Positions 23,435 to 31,496 of a stretch of DNA of 64,000 nucleotides are shown here, one piece after another. How positions within the stretch are numbered: the stretch's first letter is position 1; each line of letters begins with the position of its first letter. The DNA lies in contig NZ_JACBYS010000002.1 of assembly GCF_013408245.1 (NCBI RefSeq), forward strand, positions 558,001 through 622,000, written 5' to 3'. Below the pieces are notes generated by a model. It was not told the origin of the DNA and did no database searches. It worked only from the letters and a program-made list of their open reading frames with translations. The position numbers were made by a program, and so were the translations under genes. This DNA comes from Duganella sp. 1224 (GTDB lineage Bacteria > Pseudomonadota > Gammaproteobacteria > Burkholderiales > Burkholderiaceae_D).

Positions 23435-25742
23435 CGTAATCCGGCTGGACTGCCGGCGAGGCGGCGCGGCTGCCGGCGAAGCGCAGCAACTCGCCGGGCG
23501 CCACCGGGCGCGCGATGTGGTAGCCCTGCAGATAGTGGCACCCCATCTTTTCCAGCATGGCGGCCTGGCCGGCCGTCTCCACGCCCTCCGCCACCAGTTG
23601 CAAGCCCAGGCTATGGCCCATGGCGATAATGGCATGCACCAGATTATGGCTACGCTCGCTATGCTCGATACCCATGACGAAGGAGCGGTCGATCTTCAGC
23701 GTGTTCAGCTGGAACTGGGTCAGGTAGCTGAGCGACGAATAACCGGTGCCGAAGTCGTCCAGCGAAATGCCGACGCCCAGCGCACGCAACTGCGCCAGCA
23801 CGGTCTGCACATTCGCGGTATCGTCGATCAGCACCCGCTCGGTCAACTCCAGTTCCAGCTGGTGCGGCGACAGGCCGTTGCGGATCAGCGCCTGCGACAC
23901 CAGCGTCACAAACGCCGGATCGGCCAGTTGCCAGGCCGAGACGTTGATGCTGATGGTCACATCGCTCAGCGTGCTGTGCGTCCACTGCCCGACCTGGCGA
24001 CAAGCCTGCTCCAGCACCCAGGTGCCGAGCGCGATGATCATGCCGCTGTCTTCCGCCACCGGGATGAAGCGGTCCGGCGACACTGGCCCCAGCAGCGAAC
24101 TGTTCCAGCGCAGCAGCGCCTCAACCTTGGTCAGTTTGCCGCTCTGGGCACTGATGATGGGCTGGTACACCAGGTAAAACTCGCCGGCATCGATGGCGCC
24201 GGCCAGCGCGCCATCGATAACCAGCGCATCTTTCGCCATCGCGTTCATATCGTCGCTGAACACGCGCTGTTCGCCGCGACCAGCCTTCTTGGCCTGGTAC
24301 ATGGCGATGTCGGCGTTGCGTATTAGCGTATCGCTATCGGTTCCGTGATTTGGATAGCAAGCAATGCCTATGCTGGCGGTGACGCTGATGGCGTGGTAGG
24401 ACAGTTCGAACCCCCGCGCCGTGGCGGCGATGAGCGCATCGGCGCAGTCGGCCGCCATCATCTCGGCGCTGCGCGGCGCCAGATCGGGGATGACGACGAT
24501 AAACTCGTCGCCGCCGAAGCGGGCCAGCACATCCATCGGGCGCAGCAGCGCGTGCATGCGGTCGGCAGCGGCGCGCAGCAACTCGTCGCCGGCGGCGTGG
24601 CCGAAAGAATCGTTGACGCGCTTGAACTTGTCCAGGTCGATGAACAGCACCGCGCACTCGCGGCCATTTTCGGCGGCCTGGGCCACCTCCTGCGCCAACC
24701 GGGCCGACAGCGCGTGGCGGTTGAAGTAATTGGTCACCGGGTCGATCCGCGCGGCCTGGTACAGCTGATCGTCCTTCTTTTTGCGTTCGCTGACGTCCAG
24801 CAACTGGACCAGACAGAACAGCCGGCCGCGCTCGACGTACGGCGACGCCAGCAATTCGACCGGCAAATGATTGCCGTTGCGCAACTTGAAAATGGCCGTA
24901 TCGGCCATCGGATAGGCCGTTCCCTCCGCCTGGAACCGGAAGAAATAATGGTCGGCCATGTCGCGTGACAGGCCCGGCAGCAGCTCGCACACATGCTTGC
25001 CGATCAGTTCCTGAGCGCCATCAAAGCCCAGCAATTTTGCACAACGCTCATTGGCCACGTGGACATAGCCGCGCCGGTCGCGGATCAGGAAACCGTGGCT
25101 CAAGCTATCGATGGTGCGGGCGTAGCGCTGCTGAATTTCATCCTGCACCGCATACACCAGACCCAGCATGGACATTACCTTCAAAATACTGGTGCCGACA
25201 AACCACACCACATACGTATCCGGATCCAGGGTCACAACGGAAAATAAATTAAAGCCGGCACGCAATATCAACGTCATGCCCAGAAAACGGTAGCGGTTAT
25301 TCACCGCCATCAGCCGCACGCCGGCCCACAGCATCACCAGGCCTAATGCCGCCGCACTCCCGCGCACCAGCCAGTCATTATTTGCACGCCACAGCAGATA
25401 AAACAACCCACTGGCCAGCATAATAACCGGCAACATCCCGCGTACGTGAACCGCGCGCAGCCTACCGATAAAGAATTGCGTCCCCGACCAATATCCCGCC
25501 ATGCCGACGGTTAAACCCAAGGCGCTTAAATACAAACGCCACTGCAACGACAATATATCCGCAGTACCAAACCAGATAGTGCCGCCAGCCATAATGGCCA
25601 ACTGTCCGGCACCCCAGAATAGCGCGTGCTTTTCCTTGCGCTGCATCAGCCAAAGAAAAATTAATAAGGCGCTGAGGATGGTATCAGCGGTAAATTCCAC
25701 GACCATCGCGGTGAGGAAGCCTGGTTGTGCGCTCATCGACAT
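23427..25742 (-). CDS. Membrane PAS-GGDEF-EAL protein
   Basis: The 771-residue protein has about six membrane helices in the first 190 residues, a PAS domain (~205-320), then GGDEF and EAL domains. The GGDEF site is RFGGDEF with an RPMD I-site upstream. The EAL domain keeps the catalytic set: KVEALLRW, SINVSAW, LELTER, DDFGTGYSSLSYL, LKIDRSFV, VAEGVET and QGYHIARPV. It may therefore both make and break c-di-GMP, although in many such hybrids one domain is regulatory. The start is ATG 25742 or the in-frame ATG two codons later; neither ribosome site is strong. It lies 104 bases downstream of the exporter gene on the same strand. Confidence 0.93.
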   Translation of the reverse strand: MSMSAQPGFLTAMVVEFTADTILSALLIFLWLMQRKEKHALFWGAGQLAIMAGGTIWFGTADILSLQWRLYLSALGLTVGMAGYWSGTQFFIGRLRAVHVRGMLPVIMLASGLFYLLWRANNDWLVRGSAAALGLVMLWAGVRLMAVNNRYRFLGMTLILRAGFNLFSVVTLDPDTYVVWFVGTSILKVMSMLGLVYAVQDEIQQRYARTIDSLSHGFLIRDRRGYVHVANERCAKLLGFDGAQELIGKHVCELLPGLSRDMADHYFFRFQAEGTAYPMADTAIFKLRNGNHLPVELLASPYVERGRLFCLVQLLDVSERKKKDDQLYQAARIDPVTNYFNRHALSARLAQEVAQAAENGRECAVLFIDLDKFKRVNDSFGHAAGDELLRAAADRMHALLRPMDVLARFGGDEFIVVIPDLAPRSAEMMAADCADALIAATARGFELSYHAISVTASIGIACYPNHGTDSDTLIRNADIAMYQAKKAGRGEQRVFSDDMNAMAKDALVIDGALAGAIDAGEFYLVYQPIISAQSGKLTKVEALLRWNSSLLGPVSPDRFIPVAEDSGMIIALGTWVLEQACRQVGQWTHSTLSDVTISINVSAWQLADPAFVTLVSQALIRNGLSPHQLELELTERVLIDDTANVQTVLAQLRALGVGISLDDFGTGYSSLSYLTQFQLNTLKIDRSFVMGIEHSERSHNLVHAIIAMGHSLGLQLVAEGVETAGQAAMLEKMGCHYLQGYHIARPVAPGELLRFAGSRAASPAVQPDYVI

Positions 25743-25846
25743 GCGGCGTCCGGGGACGCAGGTTCAAAAAGACCACCTCATTGTATGCCGAACCAGGCTT
25801 TTCATGCCAGAAATTAGCATGAACCAGCCAGTTTTGAGCTTATGCT

Positions 25847-26452
25847 CTATAGAAACAACGAAATGGCAAGACTCCACATGACCATCGCGATAATGCCGTC
25901 CAAAATCCGCCACGCACTGGGCCGGGAAAATATCGGCGTCAAATAGCGTGCTCCGAGACCCAGGCTACTAAACCATAGGACGGATGCCAACATTGCCCCA
26001 AGAGCAAAATACCAGCGGCCGCTTCCAGGCTGCTGACCACCGATCGAACCCAATAACACCACGGTATCCAGATAAATATGCGGATTCAGCAAACTGAAAG
26101 CCAGCATCGCAGCAATAACCGTGCGTCTATCCGGCGCGGCATTATTCATATCTGTCACCAAGGCCGATGGATGAATGGCGGAGCGCGCCGCGCGCAAGCC
26201 ATACCAGAATAAAAATCCCGCGCCAGCGATTTTTATCCAGAATAAAAGCGACGGCGCCTGAATAATCAGCTGCCCCATGCCGGCCACGCCGGCACCAATT
26301 AAAACCACATCGCAGATAATACAAATCGCGATACACGTCAGCACAAATTCACGCTTCAGTGCCTGCCTGAGTAAATAGGCATTTTGCGAACCAATGGCCA
26401 CGATCAAGCTGCCGCCCAAACCCAAACCTTTCAAAAAAGCGGTGGCTTCCAT
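25847..26452 (-). CDS. argO: LysE/ArgO family amino-acid exporter
   Basis: The 201-residue protein has six hydrophobic segments and begins FLKGLGLGGSLIVAIGSQNAYLLRQAL, the conserved first helix of LysE/ArgO exporters (basic amino acid efflux). It also carries the AFSLLNPHIYLDTVVLLGSI motif with the NPH(x)YLD core. It is divergently arranged with an ArgP/LysG-type LysR regulator 89 bases away, the classic regulator-target pairing, so it is probably induced when intracellular arginine or lysine is high. The choice between lysine and arginine is not certain. Confidence 0.9.
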   Translation of the reverse strand: MEATAFLKGLGLGGSLIVAIGSQNAYLLRQALKREFVLTCIAICIICDVVLIGAGVAGMGQLIIQAPSLLFWIKIAGAGFLFWYGLRAARSAIHPSALVTDMNNAAPDRRTVIAAMLAFSLLNPHIYLDTVVLLGSIGGQQPGSGRWYFALGAMLASVLWFSSLGLGARYLTPIFSRPSAWRILDGIIAMVMWSLAISLFL

Positions 26453-26541
26453 ACGCCTCTCCCGTGCGAAAAAAACGCCAGATTACGTCCCGCCAGCAGA
26501 TAAGTATAATTAATATTATTTGCCAAATATTAGGTGAGCTA
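26453..26541. promoter_or_regulatory. Shared divergent promoter/operator region of argO and argP
   Basis: These 89 bases between the two starts are markedly AT-rich for this genome (ATAAGTATAATTAATATTATT). They include TATAAT- and TTAATATTAA-like stretches suited to -10 boxes and an ArgP binding site. The precise boxes cannot be assigned by eye. Confidence 0.5.
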
Positions 26542-27426
26542 ATGAGTCGCGTAGACTACCGGGGACTGGCCGCGCTGGACGCGGTGATCGATCATGGCAG
26601 TTTTGACAAGGCCGCCGTAGCGCTGTCGATCACCCAATCGGCAGTGTCGCAACGCATCCGCATGCTGGAAAACAGCGCCGGCGAATTGCTGATCGTGCGC
26701 AGCCAACCGCCCGTGCCGACCGAAGCCGGGCAGCGGCTGATCGCCCACTACCGCCAGGTACGGCTGCTGGAATCCGCGCTCGACAAGCGTCCAGGCGACA
26801 CCGACGCCCGCCCGGAAATCGCCATCGCCGTCAACGCCGACAGCGCCGCGACGTGGCTGCAGGAAGCCGTCACGCCGCTGATGCGCGATGGCGATTGCAT
26901 GTTGCAGATCCGCCTGGACGACCAGGACCACACGCTGAGCATGCTGCGCGAAGGCCGGGTATTCGGCTGCGTCACCAGCGAAACCGCCCAGGTGCCGGGC
27001 ACCACCGCCACGCCGCTAGGCATCATGCGCTATTTTTGCGTGGCCACGCCGGTCTTTGCCGCCCGCTGGTTTCCGGACGGCATGACCGCGCAAGCCGTCG
27101 CGCACGCGCCGGTGATGACCTTCGACCGCAAGGATATGCTGCAAACCCGCTTCATCGCCCAGCATACCGGCTACACCGGGCGCTACCCGCATCATGCGCT
27201 GTCCAGTTCGGAAGGTTATGTGCGGTTCGTCGAGGCGGGGTTTGGCTACGGCATGCTGCCGCTGCCCCAATGCGACCGGCAACTACAGGAGGGAGCACTG
27301 ATCGATCTAGCGCCCGGCAAGTGGCTGGACGTGATGCTGATCTGGCATATGTGGGACATCCAGACACCGTTCACGCGCGCATTATCTGATAACCTGGTGG
27401 CTACTGCACGCAAATGGCTGCTTTAG
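26542..27426 (+). CDS. argP: LysR family regulator, ArgP/LysG type
   Basis: The 294-residue length is close to ArgP (297). The N-terminal winged HTH (LAALDAVIDHGSFDKAAVALSITQSAVSQRIRMLENSAGELLIVRS) differs from ordinary LysR proteins in the ArgP-typical QSAVSQRI and LIVR(S) wording. A substrate-binding domain follows, with AINADSAATWLQ-like and PHHALSSSEGYVRFVEAGFGYGMLP segments. ATG 26542 was chosen for the AGGTGAG ribosome site just before it and because it starts at the usual SRVDYRGLAALDAV; an open extension of 26 codons upstream is AT-rich non-coding DNA. It likely activates argO in response to basic amino acids. Confidence 0.9.
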   Translation: MSRVDYRGLAALDAVIDHGSFDKAAVALSITQSAVSQRIRMLENSAGELLIVRSQPPVPTEAGQRLIAHYRQVRLLESALDKRPGDTDARPEIAIAVNADSAATWLQEAVTPLMRDGDCMLQIRLDDQDHTLSMLREGRVFGCVTSETAQVPGTTATPLGIMRYFCVATPVFAARWFPDGMTAQAVAHAPVMTFDRKDMLQTRFIAQHTGYTGRYPHHALSSSEGYVRFVEAGFGYGMLPLPQCDRQLQEGALIDLAPGKWLDVMLIWHMWDIQTPFTRALSDNLVATARKWLL

Positions 27427-28496
27427 CTAGCCAAATCCGCGCGCGCCCGAGCTTCCCACGCGACCACGTCCGGCTGGTGCAGATAACGCGCTTCGGACGC
27501 CGGTTCGGCCATTTGCGGGCCAATACGCTGATAAATCATCACGCTGGTCCACGAAAGCGTTCCGGGCGCGTGCGATTGCAGCAGCCGGAACGCTGGATGC
27601 TTGATCGGATAAGTAGTGGTAGTGACCAGCGCGCCCTCCGGCAGTTCACGCGCCAGCTTGTTGCTCAGCGCATCCATCAGCGGCCCGAAGCAGGTGCTGT
27701 ACAAGAACACCAGGCTGGCACCACGCACATCGACCTTGAACATATCGCTTTCGATAAAGGCGATGCGCGCACCTAGCTCCAGCAGATGGCGGCCGCTGGT
27801 CTGCACCCCGGACGGCAGCATTAAGGGCGAGTCCGGCGTCAACGGCTGCGGCAAGGCTTCCAACCCTTGACGGGCCAACGTCAGCAGCCTGACCAGCCGT
27901 TCCTGCGCCAGCCGGTGCCGGTAAGTCATCAGCTCGATGCCAACGCAGCGCACAAACGGCCAGCTCAGCGCCGCCGTCATGACCACCTTGCCCAAGCCGC
28001 TGCCGAGGTCAACCATCACGCCGCCGGGCGGCAGGAAGGGTTGGACGGCGTCGAAATAGTTATCCAGCTCGAAACGCTGCATTTCGCCGTAAATCAAGCC
28101 ACCTTCCTGAATCAGCCAGGAACGGACTTCATCATCGGAGATCTGCTCCAGCGGCCGAAATCCGGGCAGCGGCGCCAGCTTGGGCAGCATGCCCATCGGC
28201 AGGATGCTGGCTGGCAGCGTGCCGATCATCACGCTCAGATGCGGGCGCAGGCGCTCGATCAGGTAATCGTGACGGGACGCCTTTTCCGCGCAAGCGCGCA
28301 GCGCATAGCCAATTTCGAGGAAAGGCAAAAACGGCGAATCCGGCGTCAGCTCCAGCGTGGGCCGGGCATGCGTCTCGCCGCCCTGGATACTCTGGAACAA
28401 GGCCTCGAAAATATCGGCCGGCTGGCGGAAGCGCTGGACCGGCTCCGTTGGCCGGTTTTCGGTGCGGAAGGTGGGCTGCGGGGTCGAGCTATTCAT
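27423..28496 (-). CDS. SAM-dependent methyltransferase with DOT1-like motifs
   Basis: The 357-residue protein has the class I methyltransferase motif I VDLGSGLGK (162-170), acidic motif GIEL (186-189), and before these the segment IYGEM (135-139). The order YGE followed ~25 residues later by (V/F)DLGSGxG is the hallmark of the DOT1 histone-lysine methyltransferase fold. A C-terminal VTTTTYPIKHPAFRLL strand resembles motif IV-VI regions. Bacteria have no nucleosomes, so the substrate here is unknown; it could be a protein lysine or another macromolecule. The first ~100 residues have no recognised domain. The stop overlaps the convergent argP stop by four bases. Confidence 0.75.
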   Translation of the reverse strand: MNSSTPQPTFRTENRPTEPVQRFRQPADIFEALFQSIQGGETHARPTLELTPDSPFLPFLEIGYALRACAEKASRHDYLIERLRPHLSVMIGTLPASILPMGMLPKLAPLPGFRPLEQISDDEVRSWLIQEGGLIYGEMQRFELDNYFDAVQPFLPPGGVMVDLGSGLGKVVMTAALSWPFVRCVGIELMTYRHRLAQERLVRLLTLARQGLEALPQPLTPDSPLMLPSGVQTSGRHLLELGARIAFIESDMFKVDVRGASLVFLYSTCFGPLMDALSNKLARELPEGALVTTTTYPIKHPAFRLLQSHAPGTLSWTSVMIYQRIGPQMAEPASEARYLHQPDVVAWEARARADLAS

Positions 28497-28539
28497 CTGA
28501 GGGAATATTGCACTTCCCCATCATTTTGTAAATAGAACA

Positions 28540-28905
28540 TCAAGCCGCGCGCAATGCATTTAGCATTTTTACAACATCATCATAATGCGCCTGCCAGCCC
28601 GAGTTGGCCAGCTTGGGCGCACACACCGGGCAAACAGCGAAAGGATCGCAATCGTGCTGCAGCTCGACATAGTAGCGGCCGATGACCGGCTTGCCGGCAT
28701 ACGAATCCGACAGCACCGGCCGCGACTTGAGCGACGGCTTGGCGATGGCCGGCACAAACTCGGCGCCGCCCGGCGGCAGCCAGCGCGCAAAGGCGTCCAC
28801 GTCCTTCCCATCCGGCACGTACCATGACTTGCGCTCATTGTTCCAGCGCGCGCCCAGCGCCTTGGCCTCATCTTTTTCCGCGAACGGCACTTTTAAAAAC
28901 ATCAT
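28540..28905 (-). CDS. DUF5710-like small protein
   Basis: The 121-residue protein begins MFLKVPFAEKDEAKALGARWNNERKSWYVPDGKD, the DUF5710 pattern that is also fused to primases and toprim proteins in mobile elements. The C-terminal half contains a CPVC pair (VCPVCAPKLAN) that might bind a metal. The function is unknown. A GGAGAG ribosome site lies before two adjacent ATGs (28905 and 28902). Confidence 0.75.
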   Translation of the reverse strand: MMFLKVPFAEKDEAKALGARWNNERKSWYVPDGKDVDAFARWLPPGGAEFVPAIAKPSLKSRPVLSDSYAGKPVIGRYYVELQHDCDPFAVCPVCAPKLANSGWQAHYDDVVKMLNALRAA

Positions 28906-28965
28906 CTTGAATCTCTCCGCAACGGCAAGATGCGTATTTTACCGGCGCTATGCGAAAATGCGTGT

Positions 28966-29613
28966 ATGCCCACGATAGAACCTCTTACCCTCACCCTGTC
29001 CGAACTGGCCGAACGCTGGCAGATGCTGCCGCAGGAAGTGCTGGACTCGCCCCACGCGCTGCCGATGTATTTCTACTTCGACGGCCTGGTCTTCGACTTC
29101 AACGACAAATGGCACCGCGCCAATGGCGACGTCAGCGTGGTGCAAACACTGGAAGCGCACAAGACGCGCCAGTCCACGCTGGAAATCGACCTGCAGCGCC
29201 AGACCATGCACAAGCGCGGCCTGCTGAAGCTGACGCAGTGGGAAGAAGCCATGAGCGACGAGGAAATGCAAAGCCAGCAGGCCGAATCGGACCGGCTGAC
29301 CGAAGAAATCGCGCGCCTCGCCGAGTTGCTGAAAAAGCGCGACGAAGAGCGCCAGCGCTGCGTGCGCAACGGCCTGTTGCGCGCCGCGCCGCGCAGCCTC
29401 AACGAAATTGCCGAACGCGGCCAGACCCGCTTCCCGCAATTCGCCTACATGCCGCACACGCCCAACCGCGCGGCCGGCGACACCGCGTCGATCGCCGAAG
29501 GCGCGGTGGTGGCGCTGGAAGACGGCTTCCCGCTGAAGGAATACCTGACCGGCGCGGACCTGGTGGTGGCCATGCAGGACGTCCGCGCCGCCGAAGACAG
29601 CGCCAGGTCTTAA
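28966..29613 (+). CDS. Coiled-coil protein of unknown function
   Basis: The 215-residue protein is cytoplasmic. Its acidic/aromatic N-terminus (LSELAERWQMLPQEVLDSPHALPMYFYFDGLVFDF) resembles short regulatory domains that bind peptides or DNA. It continues with ~70 residues of heptad-rich helix (EEMQSQQAESDRLTEEIARLAELLKKRDEERQR) and ends in a mixed region. I do not recognise a named family. ATG 28966 starts at MPTIEPLTLTL; upstream in-frame codons overlap the divergent promoter. The stop overlaps the convergent oxidoreductase gene. Confidence 0.65.
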   Translation: MPTIEPLTLTLSELAERWQMLPQEVLDSPHALPMYFYFDGLVFDFNDKWHRANGDVSVVQTLEAHKTRQSTLEIDLQRQTMHKRGLLKLTQWEEAMSDEEMQSQQAESDRLTEEIARLAELLKKRDEERQRCVRNGLLRAAPRSLNEIAERGQTRFPQFAYMPHTPNRAAGDTASIAEGAVVALEDGFPLKEYLTGADLVVAMQDVRAAEDSARS

Positions 29614-30707
29614 GTCAGCGCAATCCGCTTCTGCTCGCGCGCCGAGCGGTAGACCGCTTCGATGATGCGGATGTCGCGCAAGCCCTCCTCGCCGCCCACG
29701 ATCGGCTCCTTGTTATTGATGATGCACAGCGACAGGTGGTCGAGCTGGCCCGCCCACTGGGTCGCGCCCGGGCCGGGCGGCGGCGTGACCAGCTTGCTGC
29801 GATCCTGGCCCACCCACAACTGGTTGCCCTCGTAGCGGGTGCCCGGCTCCAGGTCGATGCGGCCCTTGTCGCCTATCAGCAGAATGTGGTTCTGGTTGGC
29901 GCTGTACATCGACATGCAGGAGCCGATGACGCCGGACGGAAACTCCAGCTGGAACTCGATCATGTCCTCGACTTCGCGGAAGCGCGGATCATTGCGGTCG
30001 GTGGTTTCCTTGGCGTAGACCGAGACCGGCTCCTCGCCCGTCATGTAACGTGCCGCGTTCAGCGCGTAAATGCCGATATCCATCAGCGAACCGCCCCCAG
30101 ACATCGCCTTCTTCAGGCGCCAGGCGTTGGGATTGCCGGCGGTGAAACCGTGCTCCGAGCGGAAGTAGCGCAGCTTGCCGATGCCGCCGGCACGGGCGAT
30201 ACGGCGCGCCTCCAGATTGTTGGCCTCAAAGTGGCAGCGATAGCCGATCATCAGCTTCTTGCCGGCTTTCTTGCAGGCGGCGATCATGGCCTCGCATTCC
30301 TTGGACGACACCGCCATCGGCTTTTCGCACATCACATGCTTGCCGGCTTGCGCGGCGCGGATCGTGTACTCGGCGTGCATCGACACTGGCAGGCAGACGT
30401 AGACGACGTCGATGTCCGGATTGTCCTTGATGCTGTCGAAATTCTCGTAGTTGTAAATGCCGCGCTCCGGCACGCCATACTCGGCCGCGACCCGCTTGGC
30501 CTTGGCCGGATCGCCGCTGACCAGCGCCACCAGCTTGCTGTGCTGACAGTTCTTGAACTGCGGGATGATGATTCCCAGCCCATAGCCGCCCAGCCCGACG
30601 ATCGCATAGCCCAGCTTGCGCTCCGGCGTCGCCGCCATCGCCGGCAGCCCCATCGCCGATGCCGTGATAGCGCTACCAGCAGCAAGCACAAGCCCGCGTC
30701 GATTCAT
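29610..30707 (-). CDS. Gfo/Idh/MocA oxidoreductase with Tat-like signal
   Basis: The 365-residue protein starts MNRRGLVLAAGSAITASAMG..MAA, a twin-arginine signal ahead of an alanine-rich core, so export by Tat to the periplasm is likely (glucose-fructose oxidoreductase-like). The Rossmann domain has GYAIVGLGGYGLG. The catalytic CEKPMAV motif of the family and GYRCHFEANNLEARRI follow. Substrate specificity (a sugar or polyol) is unknown. ATG 30707 is preferred over the ATG three codons upstream because GAGGAG touches the latter but is nine bases before the former. Confidence 0.85.
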   Translation of the reverse strand: MNRRGLVLAAGSAITASAMGLPAMAATPERKLGYAIVGLGGYGLGIIIPQFKNCQHSKLVALVSGDPAKAKRVAAEYGVPERGIYNYENFDSIKDNPDIDVVYVCLPVSMHAEYTIRAAQAGKHVMCEKPMAVSSKECEAMIAACKKAGKKLMIGYRCHFEANNLEARRIARAGGIGKLRYFRSEHGFTAGNPNAWRLKKAMSGGGSLMDIGIYALNAARYMTGEEPVSVYAKETTDRNDPRFREVEDMIEFQLEFPSGVIGSCMSMYSANQNHILLIGDKGRIDLEPGTRYEGNQLWVGQDRSKLVTPPPGPGATQWAGQLDHLSLCIINNKEPIVGGEEGLRDIRIIEAVYRSAREQKRIALT

Positions 30708-30847
30708 ATCAATCATCTCCTCGCTCCTTTTTGGTGGTTTGTCGGACAATTTTAGTCCAAGCACAAGGCCGTGGCGCATGCGGAGCAAGAAAAAAGCGCG
30801 CCATGGAAAAAGACAAGGAGACTCGAAGCCTTTAGGCAGAGCGCAGT

Positions 30848-30876
30848 TTAAGTGTTTTCTAAATCACCACACTTAA
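30848..30876. repeat. Inverted repeat upstream of the HdeA/B-like gene
   Basis: TTAAGTGT and ACACTTAA are perfect eight-base complements with 13 bases between them, ending 53 bases before the start of the HdeA/B-like gene. They could be an operator or a hairpin in the leader. Confidence 0.4.
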
Positions 30877-30929
30877 GCTGAATTTGTAGCCGAGAGGCAA
30901 CAACATCAATCCACCCAAGGAGTTTTGCC

Positions 30930-31271
30930 ATGAAAATCGTTCCTTACCTCGCCGCCCTGACGCTGTCCGCCATCGCCACCACCTCCGCCATGGCGGAGAC
31001 CGCAGCCAAGCCGGTCGTCAAAACCTCTTGCGCCGACTACGTCGCTCTGAACGAAACCATCAAGCCGCAATTCATCTACTACGTCGTCGGCCACGGCAAA
31101 AAAGGCCAGAAGGAAGCGGTCTTCGAAGAAGTGGATATCGAGAAGATTAAGCCGGAAGTCGACAAATTCTGCTCCATCAACCTGACCAAATCGGCCTACG
31201 ACCAAGTCATCGCCAGCAGCGTCGCCTCTGAAAAAGCCTACCGCGCACAACACGCAACCAAGGCTAAATGA
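30930..31271 (+). CDS. HdeA/HdeB-like periplasmic protein
   Basis: The 113-residue protein has a signal peptide (LAALTLSAIATTSAMA) and a mature domain with two cysteines at C34 and C81, as in HdeA/HdeB, where they form the single disulphide. The pattern C-x-DY(V/L)ALNE...P...Y.V.GHGKKGQKEAVFEEVD...P.V..FC matches the family. In enterobacteria these are acid-activated chaperones; in other proteobacteria the role may be a general envelope stress function. The gene is alone, with a strong hairpin after it. Confidence 0.8.
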   Translation: MKIVPYLAALTLSAIATTSAMAETAAKPVVKTSCADYVALNETIKPQFIYYVVGHGKKGQKEAVFEEVDIEKIKPEVDKFCSINLTKSAYDQVIASSVASEKAYRAQHATKAK

Positions 31272-31287
31272 CACTGCGCAAGGCACA

Positions 31288-31306
31288 ACAGGGGCGCCGC
31301 CCCTGT
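31288..31306 (+). terminator. Hairpin after the HdeA/B-like gene
   Basis: ACAGGGGC-GCC-GCCCCTGT pairs over eight bases, 16 bases after the stop. No T-run follows. The next ~70 bases (31308-31380) read like a short non-functional coding scrap ending NAFKKVAGLNG, so the element may be part of a small dispersed repeat unit. Confidence 0.5.
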
Positions 31307-31443
31307 ACCCATGATGAGAATTTGACCCCACCCAACTACGGCAACGCCTTCAAGAAAGTCGCCGGTCTGAACGGCTGACACCACCAGTCGCAGGCGCGTG
31401 CTGGCTATACATTAAGTTCAAGTTCACGGTGGCAATAGCGGCG

Positions 31444-31449
31444 TATAAT
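31444..31449 (+). promoter_or_regulatory. Candidate -10 box for the LuxR-type regulator
   Basis: TATAAT lies 48 bases upstream of the ATG at 31497, in an AT-richer stretch. TTCACG 15 bases further upstream is a poor -35. Confidence 0.35.
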
Positions 31450-31496
31450 GATGACAATGGTTTATTGACAACCTCTTCGTTCCCTGCCAGAACGCC

